This document shows, in pieces, positions 9,814-19,719 of a stretch of DNA of 64,000 nucleotides. The stretch spans positions 107,523 through 171,522 of the forward strand of contig NZ_JAPZSC010000010.1 in NCBI RefSeq assembly GCF_027531545.1. Direction: 5' to 3'. Each line of letters begins with the position of its first letter. Position 1 is the stretch's first letter. The position numbers were made by a program, and so were the translations under genes. The DNA comes from Silanimonas sp. GTDB taxonomy: Bacteria > Pseudomonadota > Gammaproteobacteria > Xanthomonadales > Xanthomonadaceae. A model generated the notes under the pieces. The model had not been told where the DNA came from. It was given only the letters and a program-made list of their open reading frames with translations, and made no database searches.

Positions 9814-11054
9814 GCCGTGGCGGTGTCGCCCGGCTCGCGACGCATCAGCGCACCGGCGTAGAGCGCGGCGAGCAGCAGGGTGACGCCGCCCCAGAAGGTC
9901 GAATAGAACGCGAGGTGCGTGTTCAGCGGGAAGACCGTGACCAGCAGCGCGAGTGCGGGTGCCGACGCGCGCTCGCGCACCGCGGGCGCGGCGAAACGCC
10001 AGGCGCGCAGGGCGATCGCCACGGCCGCCAACCACAGCATCAGGCCGACGATGCCGGTTTCCGCCAGCACTTCGAGCACGATCTGATGGGCATGGAAGGC
10101 GCCGGCGCGGCCCCATTCCACGAACTGGTCGTCGGGTGCCGCATACGCCTTGTAGGCACGCTGGAAGTTGTCGGTGCCGACGCCGGTGAGCGGGTGGTCG
10201 AGGATGATCCGCGCCGTGGTCCGCCACAGCACCAGCCGCCCGGAGAGCGCGAAATCGACGCCCTCCTCCTTCATCTCCAGCGCTTCGAGCGTGCGCTCGA
10301 CGCGCGGCCCGAGGAAATCGCTGGTGCTGGCGACAACCACGGTCAGCAGGCCGCCGGCCAGCAGGCCGATGCCCGTGCGCTTCCAGCCCCAATGGCGCAG
10401 GCCGGTGACGGCGAGCGCGAGCGCGAAGCTGATCCAGGCTGCGCGGGCGCCGGCGAGCAGGATCACCACGCCGAGCGCGCCGGCCACTAGCAGCCACGGC
10501 AGCACGCCGCGCTTCGCTGCAGGGAACAGGGCGAAGGGCGAGAGCGTCGCCAGCACGAGACCGAGTTTCAGGTTGTCGGCGCCGAAGATGCCGGAGAGAC
10601 GGTCCGCCACGGCCGGTCCGCCGACGCTGTAGCCGGTGGCCGCCTGCAGCAGGCCGTCGAGGGTCCACACGGCCACCAGTGCGGCCAGCCCGACACCGAC
10701 GAGGCGTGCGCCTCGGGCGGTGGAGACCGCCATCGCCGCCAGCCAAAGGAAGGGCAGATAACGCAGGTCCTTCACCGCTTCGATGGCGGTGTTCGCGGGG
10801 TCGAGCGCCAGCGGAATCGACAGCACCTGCGGCAGCCAATAGCCGCAGAACAGGATGCTCGTCAGGGCCCAGGCCTCGTGGCTCAGCACGCGCAGTGCCC
10901 CGCGGAAGCGCACCGCCCACATCAGGCCGAAGCCGAGCAGCGCGCCGAGCGAGAGCACGGCTTCGGCGACGCCGCGCCACGGCCAGCAGGCGACCTGCAG
11001 CAGCACCCACCAGGGTGCCAACCGGGCGAGTCGATCAACCAGCGTGTCGTGCAT
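9810..11054 (-). CDS. O-antigen ligase family protein (WaaL-like)
   Basis: Multi-TM protein with Wzy_C-like region (LSGRLVLWRTTARIILDHPLTGVGTDNFQRAY...AHQIVLEVLAETGIVGLMLWL). Overlaps the acyltransferase start by 4 bp. Confidence 0.85.
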   Translation of the reverse strand: MHDTLVDRLARLAPWWVLLQVACWPWRGVAEAVLSLGALLGFGLMWAVRFRGALRVLSHEAWALTSILFCGYWLPQVLSIPLALDPANTAIEAVKDLRYLPFLWLAAMAVSTARGARLVGVGLAALVAVWTLDGLLQAATGYSVGGPAVADRLSGIFGADNLKLGLVLATLSPFALFPAAKRGVLPWLLVAGALGVVILLAGARAAWISFALALAVTGLRHWGWKRTGIGLLAGGLLTVVVASTSDFLGPRVERTLEALEMKEEGVDFALSGRLVLWRTTARIILDHPLTGVGTDNFQRAYKAYAAPDDQFVEWGRAGAFHAHQIVLEVLAETGIVGLMLWLAAVAIALRAWRFAAPAVRERASAPALALLVTVFPLNTHLAFYSTFWGGVTLLLAALYAGALMRREPGDTATA

Positions 11055-12135
11055 ACGTCTCGAGGGTGGCTTGCTGCATCGCCGCCAGAGTGTAGGGAAT
11101 GTGGGCCGGCGCGGCCGGTGGGGCCTCGAGCAGGGCCCGCGCCCGACGCAGCAGTGCGGCCGCGTCGCCCAACGGCACGGCGCCGTCCGGCTGCAGCGCC
11201 GCGAGCTGCTCGCCCACGCCGCCATGGTCCCAGCCGAGCACGGGCACGCCGACCGACAGGGCCTCGATGACCGTGCGCCCGAAGGCCTCCGGCTTGCGCG
11301 AGAGCTGCAGCACGAGATCGCTAGCGGCGTAGGCGCGGACGACCTCGCTGCGCGGCGGCGACAACCTAAGTGCCGATTCGACGCCTCGCGCGGCCGCGAG
11401 GTCACGGAGTTCGGCGACGTAGGCCTCGCGCCCCGGCTCGTCGGTGCCGAGCAGCCAAAGGGCCGCCGGCACGCCCTGCGCGCGCAGATCGGCCAGCAAG
11501 GCGATGGCGTCGGCATGGCCCTTGAGCCGCGTGCCGCGCCCGGGCATCAGCAGCAGGCGGGTGTCGTCGGGCAGCGCGAGTTCGGCGAGCACGGCCGCGC
11601 GCGCGGATGGGTCGGGCCGCGCATGCCGCGGGAATGCCGCGGGATCGACCCCACGCGGGATCACCACGAGGCGCGGCTCGGCCGCGGGCCAGTGATGCCG
11701 CACGTAGTCGCGCACCGTGTCCGACACGCAGATCACCGCGTCGCCGCGCGCCATCACCCCGCTGTAGTGCCCTGGCGAATTCAGCCCATGCACCGTGGTG
11801 ATGAAGCGGGGCCGCGGCGACAGGCCACGCAAGGCCCCCAGGCCCACCCAGGCGGGCAGCCGCGAGCGGGCATGGACGATGTCGGGCTTCAGCGCCTGCA
11901 AAAGGCGGCGCAGCGCGAACACCTGGAAAGGCGTGGCCAGCGATTTCGCACCGATCGGCAGGGCGTGGTGCGTGCTGCCGCCGGCTTCCAGCGCCGGCAC
12001 CAGCCGGCCGCCAGCGGAGACCACGTGCGAGGCATGCCCGGCGGCGACGAGGGCCGCGGCGATCTCGAGGGTGGAGCGTTCAACGCCGCCCGCGTTCAGG
12101 GCCGGCAGCAGCTGGACGACGGTGAGGCGGCGCAA
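11035..12135 (-). CDS. Glycosyltransferase family 4 protein
   Basis: VVQLLPALNAGGVERSTLEIAAALVAAGH...; RKPEAFGRTVIEALSVGVPVLGWDHGGVGEQL. Confidence 0.88.
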   Translation of the reverse strand: MRRLTVVQLLPALNAGGVERSTLEIAAALVAAGHASHVVSAGGRLVPALEAGGSTHHALPIGAKSLATPFQVFALRRLLQALKPDIVHARSRLPAWVGLGALRGLSPRPRFITTVHGLNSPGHYSGVMARGDAVICVSDTVRDYVRHHWPAAEPRLVVIPRGVDPAAFPRHARPDPSARAAVLAELALPDDTRLLLMPGRGTRLKGHADAIALLADLRAQGVPAALWLLGTDEPGREAYVAELRDLAAARGVESALRLSPPRSEVVRAYAASDLVLQLSRKPEAFGRTVIEALSVGVPVLGWDHGGVGEQLAALQPDGAVPLGDAAALLRRARALLEAPPAAPAHIPYTLAAMQQATLETYARHAG

Positions 12136-12151
12136 GGCCGGGCCCGCGGCG

Positions 12152-12355
12152 TCAGTCGGCGAGGACGTACTTCGCGCCGCAGTACGGGCAGATCGACGTG
12201 CCGCCTTCGTTCTCGATCGGCAGGTAGACGCGCGGATGCGAATTCCACAGCTTCATCTCGGGCGTGGGGCAGGAGAGCGGCAGGTCGGCGCGCTTCACGG
12301 AATAGACGCGTTCGGTGTTGGCGGCCTTCTGGGCGGTGGCGTCGGTGCGGAGCAT
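12152..12355 (-). CDS. Zinc-finger domain-containing protein
   Basis: 67-aa protein ending HPRVYLPIENEGGTSICPYCGAKYVLAD; Cys/His zinc-ribbon pattern. Confidence 0.8.
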   Translation of the reverse strand: MLRTDATAQKAANTERVYSVKRADLPLSCPTPEMKLWNSHPRVYLPIENEGGTSICPYCGAKYVLAD

Positions 12356-12417
12356 GGGCGCGGGCTCGAACGGCGAAGGCGCGCATTCTAGCCCGGCGCG
12401 GACCCGGCCGCCCGCCC

Positions 12418-13101
12418 TCAGGCCGGAAGCTCGACCACCAGCAGGTCGGCCCCGAACGACGACACCAGCGCGAACCCCGCTTCGTCGGCCACGCCCAACC
12501 CGTCGCCCGCGCGGAGGAACTGCCCGCGATACGCCAGTTCACCGCCGATCACCTCGACCCAGCACGCCGAACCGCGCGTGGCCGGCACGGCGAACATCGC
12601 GCCGGGGACGATCGATTCGCGCCGCACCGTAGCCCCGGCGCCCCAGGGCAGCAGCGCGTCGCCGGGCGCCGCGATGCGCGATTCGCCCACGGCCGGGGTG
12701 GCCACGGCCTGCGCCGGCGCGGCATTGCTGTGCGTGGGCTGCACCCACAGCTGCAGCAGTCGGAGCGTCGCGGCCGGGTCGAGGTTCTGTTCGACGGCAT
12801 CCACGCCGGCGCCCGCGCCGAGGCGATGCCACTGCCCGGCCGCCACCGGGCCGGAATCCCCGGCCTGCGACTGCACGCGGTAGGTGCCGGCGAGCACGAG
12901 GGTGAGCACTTCCATGTTGGCGCGTCGCGCCGCGGGCAGTCGCGTGCCCGGAGCGAGCTCGACGCGATTCAGCACGCGCAGCGCATGGAAGCCGAGCCAC
13001 TCGCGATCGAAGGCGCTGCCGTGGCTGAAGGCGGCGGTGCCGGCAACACCGGGATCGACGAGGCGACCGCGCTCGGCGGCAGGACGGAAGACGATGGGCA
13101 T
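12418..13101 (-). CDS. Pirin family protein
   Basis: FSHGSAFDREWLGFHALRVLNRVELAPGTRLPAARRANMEVLTLVLAG... pirin-type bicupin. Confidence 0.85.
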   Translation of the reverse strand: MPIVFRPAAERGRLVDPGVAGTAAFSHGSAFDREWLGFHALRVLNRVELAPGTRLPAARRANMEVLTLVLAGTYRVQSQAGDSGPVAAGQWHRLGAGAGVDAVEQNLDPAATLRLLQLWVQPTHSNAAPAQAVATPAVGESRIAAPGDALLPWGAGATVRRESIVPGAMFAVPATRGSACWVEVIGGELAYRGQFLRAGDGLGVADEAGFALVSSFGADLLVVELPA

Positions 13102-13124
13102 GCGCGGATTGTGCCGCAGAAACG

Positions 13125-13148
13125 ACGACGGGCCCGAAGGCCCGTCGT
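13125..13148. terminator. Terminator-like hairpin between YceI and pirin genes
   Basis: ACGACGGGCC-cgaa-GGCCCGTCGT perfect 10-bp stem; no strong T tract. Confidence 0.5.
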
Positions 13149-13169
13149 GCGCGCGGAACCCGCCGGGGC

Positions 13170-13754
13170 TTACTGCGCCGGCAGCTCGCGGTTGAACTCG
13201 GTCTCGATGCGGATCTTCACTTCCGCGCCGACCGCCGGGGCGTACTTGTCGAAGCCCCACTGCGTGCGATCGATCGTGGTGGTGGCCGAGAAGCCGGCAA
13301 CCTCGATCGTCGGGCGGAAGGGGTGCGGCGCGATCTTGTTGAGCTTGACGTCGAGCACGACCGGGCGGGTCTGGCCGAGCATCGTGAAGTCGCCCGTAAC
13401 CTTCAGTGCACCGTTGCCGGCGTCTTCGACCTTGGTGCTCTTGAAGGTCATGGTCGGGTGGGCGGTGACGTTGAAGAAATCCGCCGAGCGCAGGTGCTCG
13501 TCGAAATCGGCCTGGTCGGTGTCGATGCTGTTGGTGTCGATGGTCACTTCGATCGACGAGTTCGCGAGGTTGGCGCGATCGAGGTTCAGCGTGCCGTCGT
13601 ACTTGGTGAACTCGCCGAAGGTCTGCGAGAAGCCGAGGTGGTTGATCTCGAAGCCGACGTAGGTGTGGCCGGCGTCGAACTTGAAGGCATCGGCGGCGAA
13701 GGCGGGGGCGGCGAAGGCGGCGGCCAGCGCGGCGGCGAACAGGGTCTTCTTCAT
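13170..13754 (-). CDS. YceI family protein
   Basis: Signal peptide then FKFDAGHTYVGFEINHLGFSQTFGEFTKYDGTLNLD...TFKSTKVEDAG. Confidence 0.93.
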   Translation of the reverse strand: MKKTLFAAALAAAFAAPAFAADAFKFDAGHTYVGFEINHLGFSQTFGEFTKYDGTLNLDRANLANSSIEVTIDTNSIDTDQADFDEHLRSADFFNVTAHPTMTFKSTKVEDAGNGALKVTGDFTMLGQTRPVVLDVKLNKIAPHPFRPTIEVAGFSATTTIDRTQWGFDKYAPAVGAEVKIRIETEFNRELPAQ

Positions 13755-13807
13755 GGGGTGCTCCGGGTGGGCAAGCCGCGGCGGGCGCCGCGGCGGAAGG
13801 GTGGGTC

Positions 13808-14395
13808 TCAGGCGATGCGCGCGGCGTCGTCGAAGGCCAGGCGCGGCGAACGGGGGAACAGCCCGGCTTCGTCGCCGTAGCCGAGGTTGATCAGGAAGTT
13901 CGACTTGATCGTGGTGCCCGCGAAGAAGGCGGCGTCGAGCTTGGCGGCGTCGAAGCCGGACATCGCGCCGGTGTCGAGGCCCAGCGCGCGCGCGGCCATC
14001 AGCAGGTAGGCGCCCTGCAGGCTGGCGTTGCGGAAGGCCGTGCTTTCGATCAGCGCGTCGTTGCCGGCGAACCAGCTGCGCGCGTCGGCGTGCGGGAAGA
14101 GCTGCGGCAGCTTGTCGTAGAAGGCCATGTCTTGCGCGACGATGACGGTGACCGGCGCCGTCATGGTCTTCTCGACGTTGCCCGGGGCCAGCGCGTCCTT
14201 CAGCTTGGCCTTGGCCTCCGGCGACTTCACGAACACGAAGCGGGCCGGCGAGCTGTTGGCGCTGGTCGGCGCCCACTTCACGAGGTCGTAGAGCTGGTGC
14301 AGCAGCGCGTCGGGAACGTCCTTGGCCTGCCAGGCGTTGTGCGTGCGGGCGCTGCGGAAGAGCTGGTCGAGGGCGGCGTCGTCGAGGGTGGTCAT
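13808..14395 (-). CDS. Malonic semialdehyde reductase / nitroreductase (RutE/HadB type)
   Basis: [48 protein letters not shown]... Confidence 0.88.
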   Translation of the reverse strand: MTTLDDAALDQLFRSARTHNAWQAKDVPDALLHQLYDLVKWAPTSANSSPARFVFVKSPEAKAKLKDALAPGNVEKTMTAPVTVIVAQDMAFYDKLPQLFPHADARSWFAGNDALIESTAFRNASLQGAYLLMAARALGLDTGAMSGFDAAKLDAAFFAGTTIKSNFLINLGYGDEAGLFPRSPRLAFDDAARIA

Positions 14396-14545
14396 GGGGA
14401 ATCCTGGGGTGGGGGCGGTGCGATGGGGTCGCAGTATGGCGGCGCGATGCCGGCGCACGATGCCCGCCACTGCAACAGGTCGTTGTGAACGCCGGAACGA
14501 CGCGGCGCGCTGCTGCGTCGTCGCACGGCTGGCTACACTCGGCCC

Positions 14546-15577
14546 ATGAGTGCCGCAGCTTCCGCCCCTGTCCTTGTCGTCCACGACGGCACCTCCGGCA
14601 ACCGCCGGCAGGCGCTGGCCCTGGCCGAGGCCTGGGCCCTGCCCTTCGACGAGCTGGTGCTGCGGCCGCGCGTGCCGTGGCGCTGGGCCGCGCCACGGAT
14701 CCTGCCGGGCAGCCACGCCGCGTTCGGCGAGGACTTCGCCGCCGTGCTCGAGACGCCTCCCGTCATTGCGGTGGGCTGCGGCCGCCAGGCGGCCCTCGCC
14801 ACGCGACTGCTGCGGCAGCGCGGCAGCAAGGTCGTGCAGGTCCTCCACCCGCGCCTGCCCACGCCGCATTGGGACGCGGTGGTGCTGCCGGCGCACGACG
14901 GCGTTCAGGGCGGCAACGTGCTGACGCTCGACGGCAGCCTGAACCCGATCGACGACGCCTGGCTCGAACAGAAGCGCGCGGCGCATCCGATGCTGGGCGA
15001 AGCACCGGGACCGGTCACCGCCCTGCTCGTCGGCGGCCCGACCGACGACAGCGACTGGGACCGCCATGCGCTCGACGGCATCCTCGAACTGCTGCTGCGC
15101 TGGCGGCAGCGCGATGGCGGCACGCTGTGGGTCATCGGCTCGCGCCGCACGCCGTCGGCGATGCGCCGGCAGATCAAGCAGGCCCTCGGCGACCGCGCGC
15201 AGGTTTGGATGGGCGACGCCGATGGCCCAAACCCCTACGCGGGCGTGATCGCCTGGGCCGACCGGCTGGTGGTCACGCCGGATTCCGCCAATCTCATCAG
15301 CGAAGCGGCGGCCACGCGCGCGCCGGTGTGGATCGCCGTGCCGCGCTACAACCGTGGCCGCATCCAACACCTCGTTGCCAAGGCCATCGACAGCGGCCGC
15401 GCCCGCTCGCTGGGTCCGGAAGGCACGCCGTGGCCGATCGAGCCCTGGCGCGAGAGCGCCCGCGTCGCCGAGCGACTGCGGCCGTGGGTGATGGAAGCGA
15501 TCGCCGCGCGTCAGCCGGTGGACGACGACAGCGGCATCGCCGACAAGGCCACCCGAAGCGCCGACGCCGTGCCCTGA
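14546..15577 (+). CDS. Mitochondrial fission ELM1-like family protein
   Basis: [20 protein letters not shown]...; [34 protein letters not shown]. Confidence 0.82.
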   Translation: MSAAASAPVLVVHDGTSGNRRQALALAEAWALPFDELVLRPRVPWRWAAPRILPGSHAAFGEDFAAVLETPPVIAVGCGRQAALATRLLRQRGSKVVQVLHPRLPTPHWDAVVLPAHDGVQGGNVLTLDGSLNPIDDAWLEQKRAAHPMLGEAPGPVTALLVGGPTDDSDWDRHALDGILELLLRWRQRDGGTLWVIGSRRTPSAMRRQIKQALGDRAQVWMGDADGPNPYAGVIAWADRLVVTPDSANLISEAAATRAPVWIAVPRYNRGRIQHLVAKAIDSGRARSLGPEGTPWPIEPWRESARVAERLRPWVMEAIAARQPVDDDSGIADKATRSADAVP

Positions 15578-18303
15578 GCCGTCGCGTCCGGCACGCGGCG
15601 CGGCCGGCGGTCCAGCGTGCATCCGAGCGACAGGCCCACCAGCGCGGCGTGCGCCTCGACGAGCACCTGGGCCGTCGGCGCGTCGATCACGCCCTCCTGC
15701 GCGAGCGTCGTCGCCAGCGCCGCGCTGTGCCGCGGCCGTCGCAAGGCCGGGTGCGCGCCGGCATGCCGCAGCACCGCGTGCTGCAGGGCGAACTCGAGGT
15801 CGACGAGGCCACCGGCGCCCTGCTTCAAGTCGAAGTGCGCGGCATCGCTGCGGTCGAGTTCGCGACGCATGCGCTCGCGCATGTCGGCGATGTCCTTCGC
15901 CAGCGCCTGCGGATCGCGCGGCCGCGCCAGGATCTCGTCGCGAAGCGTGTCGAGCCGGGCGAGCAGCGGGGCGTCGCCGGCCAGCGGGCGCATGCGCACG
16001 AGGGCCTGGTGCTCCCAAGTCCAGGCGCGCTCGCGCTGGTAGCCGGCGAAGCTGTCGAAGTTCACGACCAGCAGCCCCTTCGCGCCATCGGGGCGAAGCC
16101 GCACGTCCACTTCGTAGAGCCTGCCGGCCGCGGTGGGCGTATCAAGAACCGCGACGAGCTTCTGCGCGATGCGAAGGTAGTAGCGGCCGGCATCCAGCGG
16201 GCGCGCGCCGTCGGACACGGCATTGGGGTCGGCGCCGTGCACGAAGACGAGGTCGAGGTCGGAGGCGAAGCCGAGCTCCTCCGCACCGATGCTGCCGTAG
16301 CCCAACACCGCGAATCCGCCCTCGGGGACGCGACCATGCGTGCGCTCCACTTCGCGCCTGGCGAGGGCCAGCGCCGCCACGACCACGGCTTCCGCCACCG
16401 CGGCAAGGCGGCGCGTCGCCGCCACGGCGTCGATGCGGCCCGCGCGCCACGCCATCCCGATCCGGAACGCGAGGCTGTGCCGCCGCTCGTTCAAGGCGAT
16501 CAACGCGGCCTCCGCATCGTCGTGCGCGGGCACCAGTCCGGCGATCTCCTGCGCGATGGTCGCTGCGTCGGGCAACGGCCCCGCCGCCCGCACATCCAGC
16601 AACTCGTCCAGCAGCAGCGGATGCTCGGTGAGGCGCTCGGCCAGCAGCGCGCTGCCGGCGCAAACCTGGGCGAGGCGTTCGAGGGCCGCGGGCTGCTCGG
16701 CCAGCAGGGCGAAATAGCTGCTGCGGCGACCGATGGCGGTGATCAGCGCGATGCCGCGCGCGAGGCTGGCGTCGGGCGCGTCGCTGGCAGCGGCCTGTGC
16801 GGCGAGGATCGGGACGATGCGGTCGAACCACCCGGCCGCGCGTGCCGACAGGCTGCGCCGGAGGGCGGAGCCCGAGAGACGACGCAGCGCGTCGTCGGCC
16901 GCTTCGGCGTCGGCGAAGCCCGCCTCGGCCAACGTGGCGGCGGCCCCGCCTTCGGGCAGCGCTTGCCAGTACGCGGCCAAGGCGGCAGTGCGGGCATCCG
17001 ACGACGTGGTGGACCGCGCAGGCGCATCGCGGCCACCGAGTACCGCGGCAAACTCGGCCGCCACCACGTCGCGATGCGCGCGGAGCGCGGCCTCGAGATC
17101 CGCCGCATCGGCATGGCCCAAACCGCGCGCCACGCGCAGGCGGTCGAGCGGGTCGGCGGGCAGCGCGTACTCCTGCGCGTCGCGCAGCATCTGCACGCGG
17201 TTCTCGACGCGACGCAGGAAACGGTAGGCCTCGGCGAGGCGCTGCGCCGTGGCTTGCGGCAGGTGGCCCGCGGCGGCCAAGGCGGACAGCGCCGGCAGAA
17301 GGCCACGGCGGCGCAGGGCCGGTTCGCGGCCGCCGCGAATGAGCTGGATGGCCTGCACGAGGAACTCCACCTCGCGGATGCCGCCGGGGCCGCGCTTGAG
17401 GTCGTCGGCCATGTCCTTGCGCGCGACTTCCGCCTCGATCATCGCCTTCATCTCGCGCAGCGAATCCAACGCGGTGAAATCGAGGTAGCGCCGGTAGACG
17501 AAGGGCCGCAGTGCCTCGACCAACGCATCGCCAGCCGCGAGATCGCCGGCCACCGGGCGCGCCTTCAGCCACGCATAGCGCTCCCAGTCGCGGCCCTCGC
17601 GCTGGAAGTAGGCCTCCATCGCATCGAAGCTCAGCGCGAGCCGGCCACTGTCGCCGAACGGGCGGAGGCGCAGGTCGACGCGATGGGAGAAGCCGTCGAC
17701 CGTCGGCTCGTTCAACAGCTGTGCCAAGCGCTGGCCCAGACGGACGAAGTAGGGCTCGGCGTCGAGTGACCGCGCACCGTCGCTGCTGCCGCCGCGCGGG
17801 TAGGCGTAGACGAGGTCGACGTCGGAACTGAAGTTGAGCTCGCCGCCGCCGAGCTTGCCCAGCGCGAACACCACCAGCCGCTGCGCCCGGCCATCGCTGT
17901 CGCGCACCGTGCCGAAACGCGGCGCGAACTCCGCTTCTGCCTGCGCCAATGCGCCCTGCAGGGCTTGCTCGGCGATGCGTGTGCTGCCGACGAGGGTGGC
18001 GTCGACGTCGTCCAAACCATCGACGTCGCGGGCGATGAGGACGCTCGACGCGGCGGTCCGCCAACGCCGCAGCGCGGCCATCGCCGCCTCCGGCGCCTCG
18101 GGCTCAAGCATCGGAAACGTTGGCATCGCGTGCCGGTCCGCGAGAACGGCGGGCTGGCGCCGCAACACGTCGAGCGCGAACTCGGAGGCGATGGCCAGCG
18201 GTCGCAGCGCGATGCGGGTCGAGGCGTCCAGCGGCGTGGCTTCGGCGAGCGCGTCGAGGCGCCGTTCGACGAGGGCATCGAGGGTGGCCTCAAGCGATGT
18301 CAT
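15511..18303 (-). CDS. glnE: Bifunctional glutamine synthetase adenylyltransferase/adenylyl-removing enzyme
   Basis: Two nucleotidyltransferase blocks ([22 protein letters not shown] and [22 protein letters not shown]) in a roughly 930-aa protein. Confidence 0.95.
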   Translation of the reverse strand: MTSLEATLDALVERRLDALAEATPLDASTRIALRPLAIASEFALDVLRRQPAVLADRHAMPTFPMLEPEAPEAAMAALRRWRTAASSVLIARDVDGLDDVDATLVGSTRIAEQALQGALAQAEAEFAPRFGTVRDSDGRAQRLVVFALGKLGGGELNFSSDVDLVYAYPRGGSSDGARSLDAEPYFVRLGQRLAQLLNEPTVDGFSHRVDLRLRPFGDSGRLALSFDAMEAYFQREGRDWERYAWLKARPVAGDLAAGDALVEALRPFVYRRYLDFTALDSLREMKAMIEAEVARKDMADDLKRGPGGIREVEFLVQAIQLIRGGREPALRRRGLLPALSALAAAGHLPQATAQRLAEAYRFLRRVENRVQMLRDAQEYALPADPLDRLRVARGLGHADAADLEAALRAHRDVVAAEFAAVLGGRDAPARSTTSSDARTAALAAYWQALPEGGAAATLAEAGFADAEAADDALRRLSGSALRRSLSARAAGWFDRIVPILAAQAAASDAPDASLARGIALITAIGRRSSYFALLAEQPAALERLAQVCAGSALLAERLTEHPLLLDELLDVRAAGPLPDAATIAQEIAGLVPAHDDAEAALIALNERRHSLAFRIGMAWRAGRIDAVAATRRLAAVAEAVVVAALALARREVERTHGRVPEGGFAVLGYGSIGAEELGFASDLDLVFVHGADPNAVSDGARPLDAGRYYLRIAQKLVAVLDTPTAAGRLYEVDVRLRPDGAKGLLVVNFDSFAGYQRERAWTWEHQALVRMRPLAGDAPLLARLDTLRDEILARPRDPQALAKDIADMRERMRRELDRSDAAHFDLKQGAGGLVDLEFALQHAVLRHAGAHPALRRPRHSAALATTLAQEGVIDAPTAQVLVEAHAALVGLSLGCTLDRRPRRVPDATAQGTASALRVALSAMPLSSSTG

Positions 18304-18315
18304 GGCGCCTCGCCG

Positions 18316-18354
18316 GAAAAAAAGAACCCGCAAGGCCAAGGCGCTTGCGGGTTC
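18316..18354 (-). terminator. Strong intrinsic terminator downstream of mgtE
   Basis: Reverse strand GAACCCGCAAG-cgccttggc-CTTGCGGGTTC followed by TTTTTTT. Confidence 0.88.
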
Positions 18355-18440
18355 GTGCTCCCTCCCCCACGTCGGAAGCGCTTCGATCCTGCGATGCCGC
18401 CGCGACGGCTTGCACGCTGCACTGCAACATCGCCCGACCT

Positions 18441-19700
18441 TCAGCCGTAAAGGGCCAGCAGGAGGCTGGCGAGCCCGAGGAAAAAGCCCATGCTGCACAC
18501 GTCGGTGATGGTCGAAAGGATGATCGCCGAAGCGGTGGCCGGGTCGGCGCCGAGGCGCTTCAGCAGCAGGGGCACGCCCGCGCCGGCGACGCCGGAGAGG
18601 GCGCAGCTCGCCGTCATCGCCACCAGCACGGTGAGGGCCAGCACCGGCATGTCGGCGCGCTCCCGGGCGATCACCGCCATCGCTGCCGCCGCGAGCAGGC
18701 CGGTGCCGAAGCCGTTCAGCAGGCCCAGCCACGACTCCTTGCCGAGCAGGCGCGGGATGGACGCACCCCGGAGTTCGCCCAGCGTCATGCTGCGCACGAC
18801 GACGGCCAGCGACTGCGCGCCGAGATTGCCGCTCTGCCCGGCCAGCACCGGGAGGAACATGGCCAGCACGCCGATCTCGTTGATCGTGTCCTGGAACACG
18901 CCGACCACGCCGGCCGCCACGAACACCGTCAGCAGGTTCAGCAGCAGCCACGGGTGGCGGAAGCGGAAGCTGCGCGCCCACGGCGTGGCGAGGCGTTCTT
19001 CCTTCTCCACGCCCACCATCGCACCGGCCTGCGCCGAGATCTCGAAGGCCTGCTGTTCGAACAGTGCCTGGCCACGCACCTGCCCGACCAGCGTGCCGTC
19101 GGCTTCGCAGACCGGATAAACCGGGTAGTGCCGCTGCACGACCTCGCGCATCGCATCGATCAGAGAAGCCGCGGGCGAAAGCACGAAAGGCTGGCGGATC
19201 ATCACGTCGTCGAGCACCTGCTCGCGTCCGGCGCACAGCAGCTCGCGGAAAGCGACGACGCCCTTCAGGCGCTGCGTGGCATCGACGACGAAAAGGTAGG
19301 TGACCATCCGCGTCTTGACGACCTCACGCAGGCGGTCGATGGCCTCACCGACGCGCGTACCGGCAGGAAACACCGCCGGCGGGTCTTCCAGAAGACGGCC
19401 GACGCTGCCCTCGGGGTAGCGCTGCGCATCCGCCCAATCGGTGCCGGGCGGCGCCGCCGCCATGATGGGCGCGCGCACGTCGGCCGGCAGGGCTTCGAGG
19501 ATGCGCGCCGCCCGAGCGGGCGGCATGGCCGCCAGCAGCTGGGCCGCGCGGGCCGGCGGTGCGCGCTTCAGCAGTGCAGCCAGCGACGTGGTGTCGAGGT
19601 GCTGCACATCGGGGGCCGCGGCGTTTGCCGCAGCCGCATCCGCCGTGATGTCACTCGCCTTGTCGCCCACGCTGCCCTCCCCGGCCGTCGAAGGCGACAA
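18441..19700 (-). CDS. mgtE: Magnesium transporter MgtE family (MgtE-N, CBS and TM domains)
   Basis: N-terminal MgtE repeats, CBS pair, and TM region (VFLPVLAGQSGNLGAQSLAVVVRSMTLGEL). Confidence 0.9.
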   Translation of the reverse strand: MSPSTAGEGSVGDKASDITADAAAANAAAPDVQHLDTTSLAALLKRAPPARAAQLLAAMPPARAARILEALPADVRAPIMAAAPPGTDWADAQRYPEGSVGRLLEDPPAVFPAGTRVGEAIDRLREVVKTRMVTYLFVVDATQRLKGVVAFRELLCAGREQVLDDVMIRQPFVLSPAASLIDAMREVVQRHYPVYPVCEADGTLVGQVRGQALFEQQAFEISAQAGAMVGVEKEERLATPWARSFRFRHPWLLLNLLTVFVAAGVVGVFQDTINEIGVLAMFLPVLAGQSGNLGAQSLAVVVRSMTLGELRGASIPRLLGKESWLGLLNGFGTGLLAAAAMAVIARERADMPVLALTVLVAMTASCALSGVAGAGVPLLLKRLGADPATASAIILSTITDVCSMGFFLGLASLLLALYG

Positions 19701-19719
19701 GGCTAACCGATGCCGCGCG

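Noticed and set aside
10855-13662. 935-aa plus-strand ORF
   Set aside because: Antisense to GT4, zinc finger, pirin and YceI genes, each supported by recognisable motifs.
14485-17769. 1094-aa plus-strand ORF
   Set aside because: Shadow ORF across ELM1-like (other frame) and antisense to glnE; composition indicates it is not coding.
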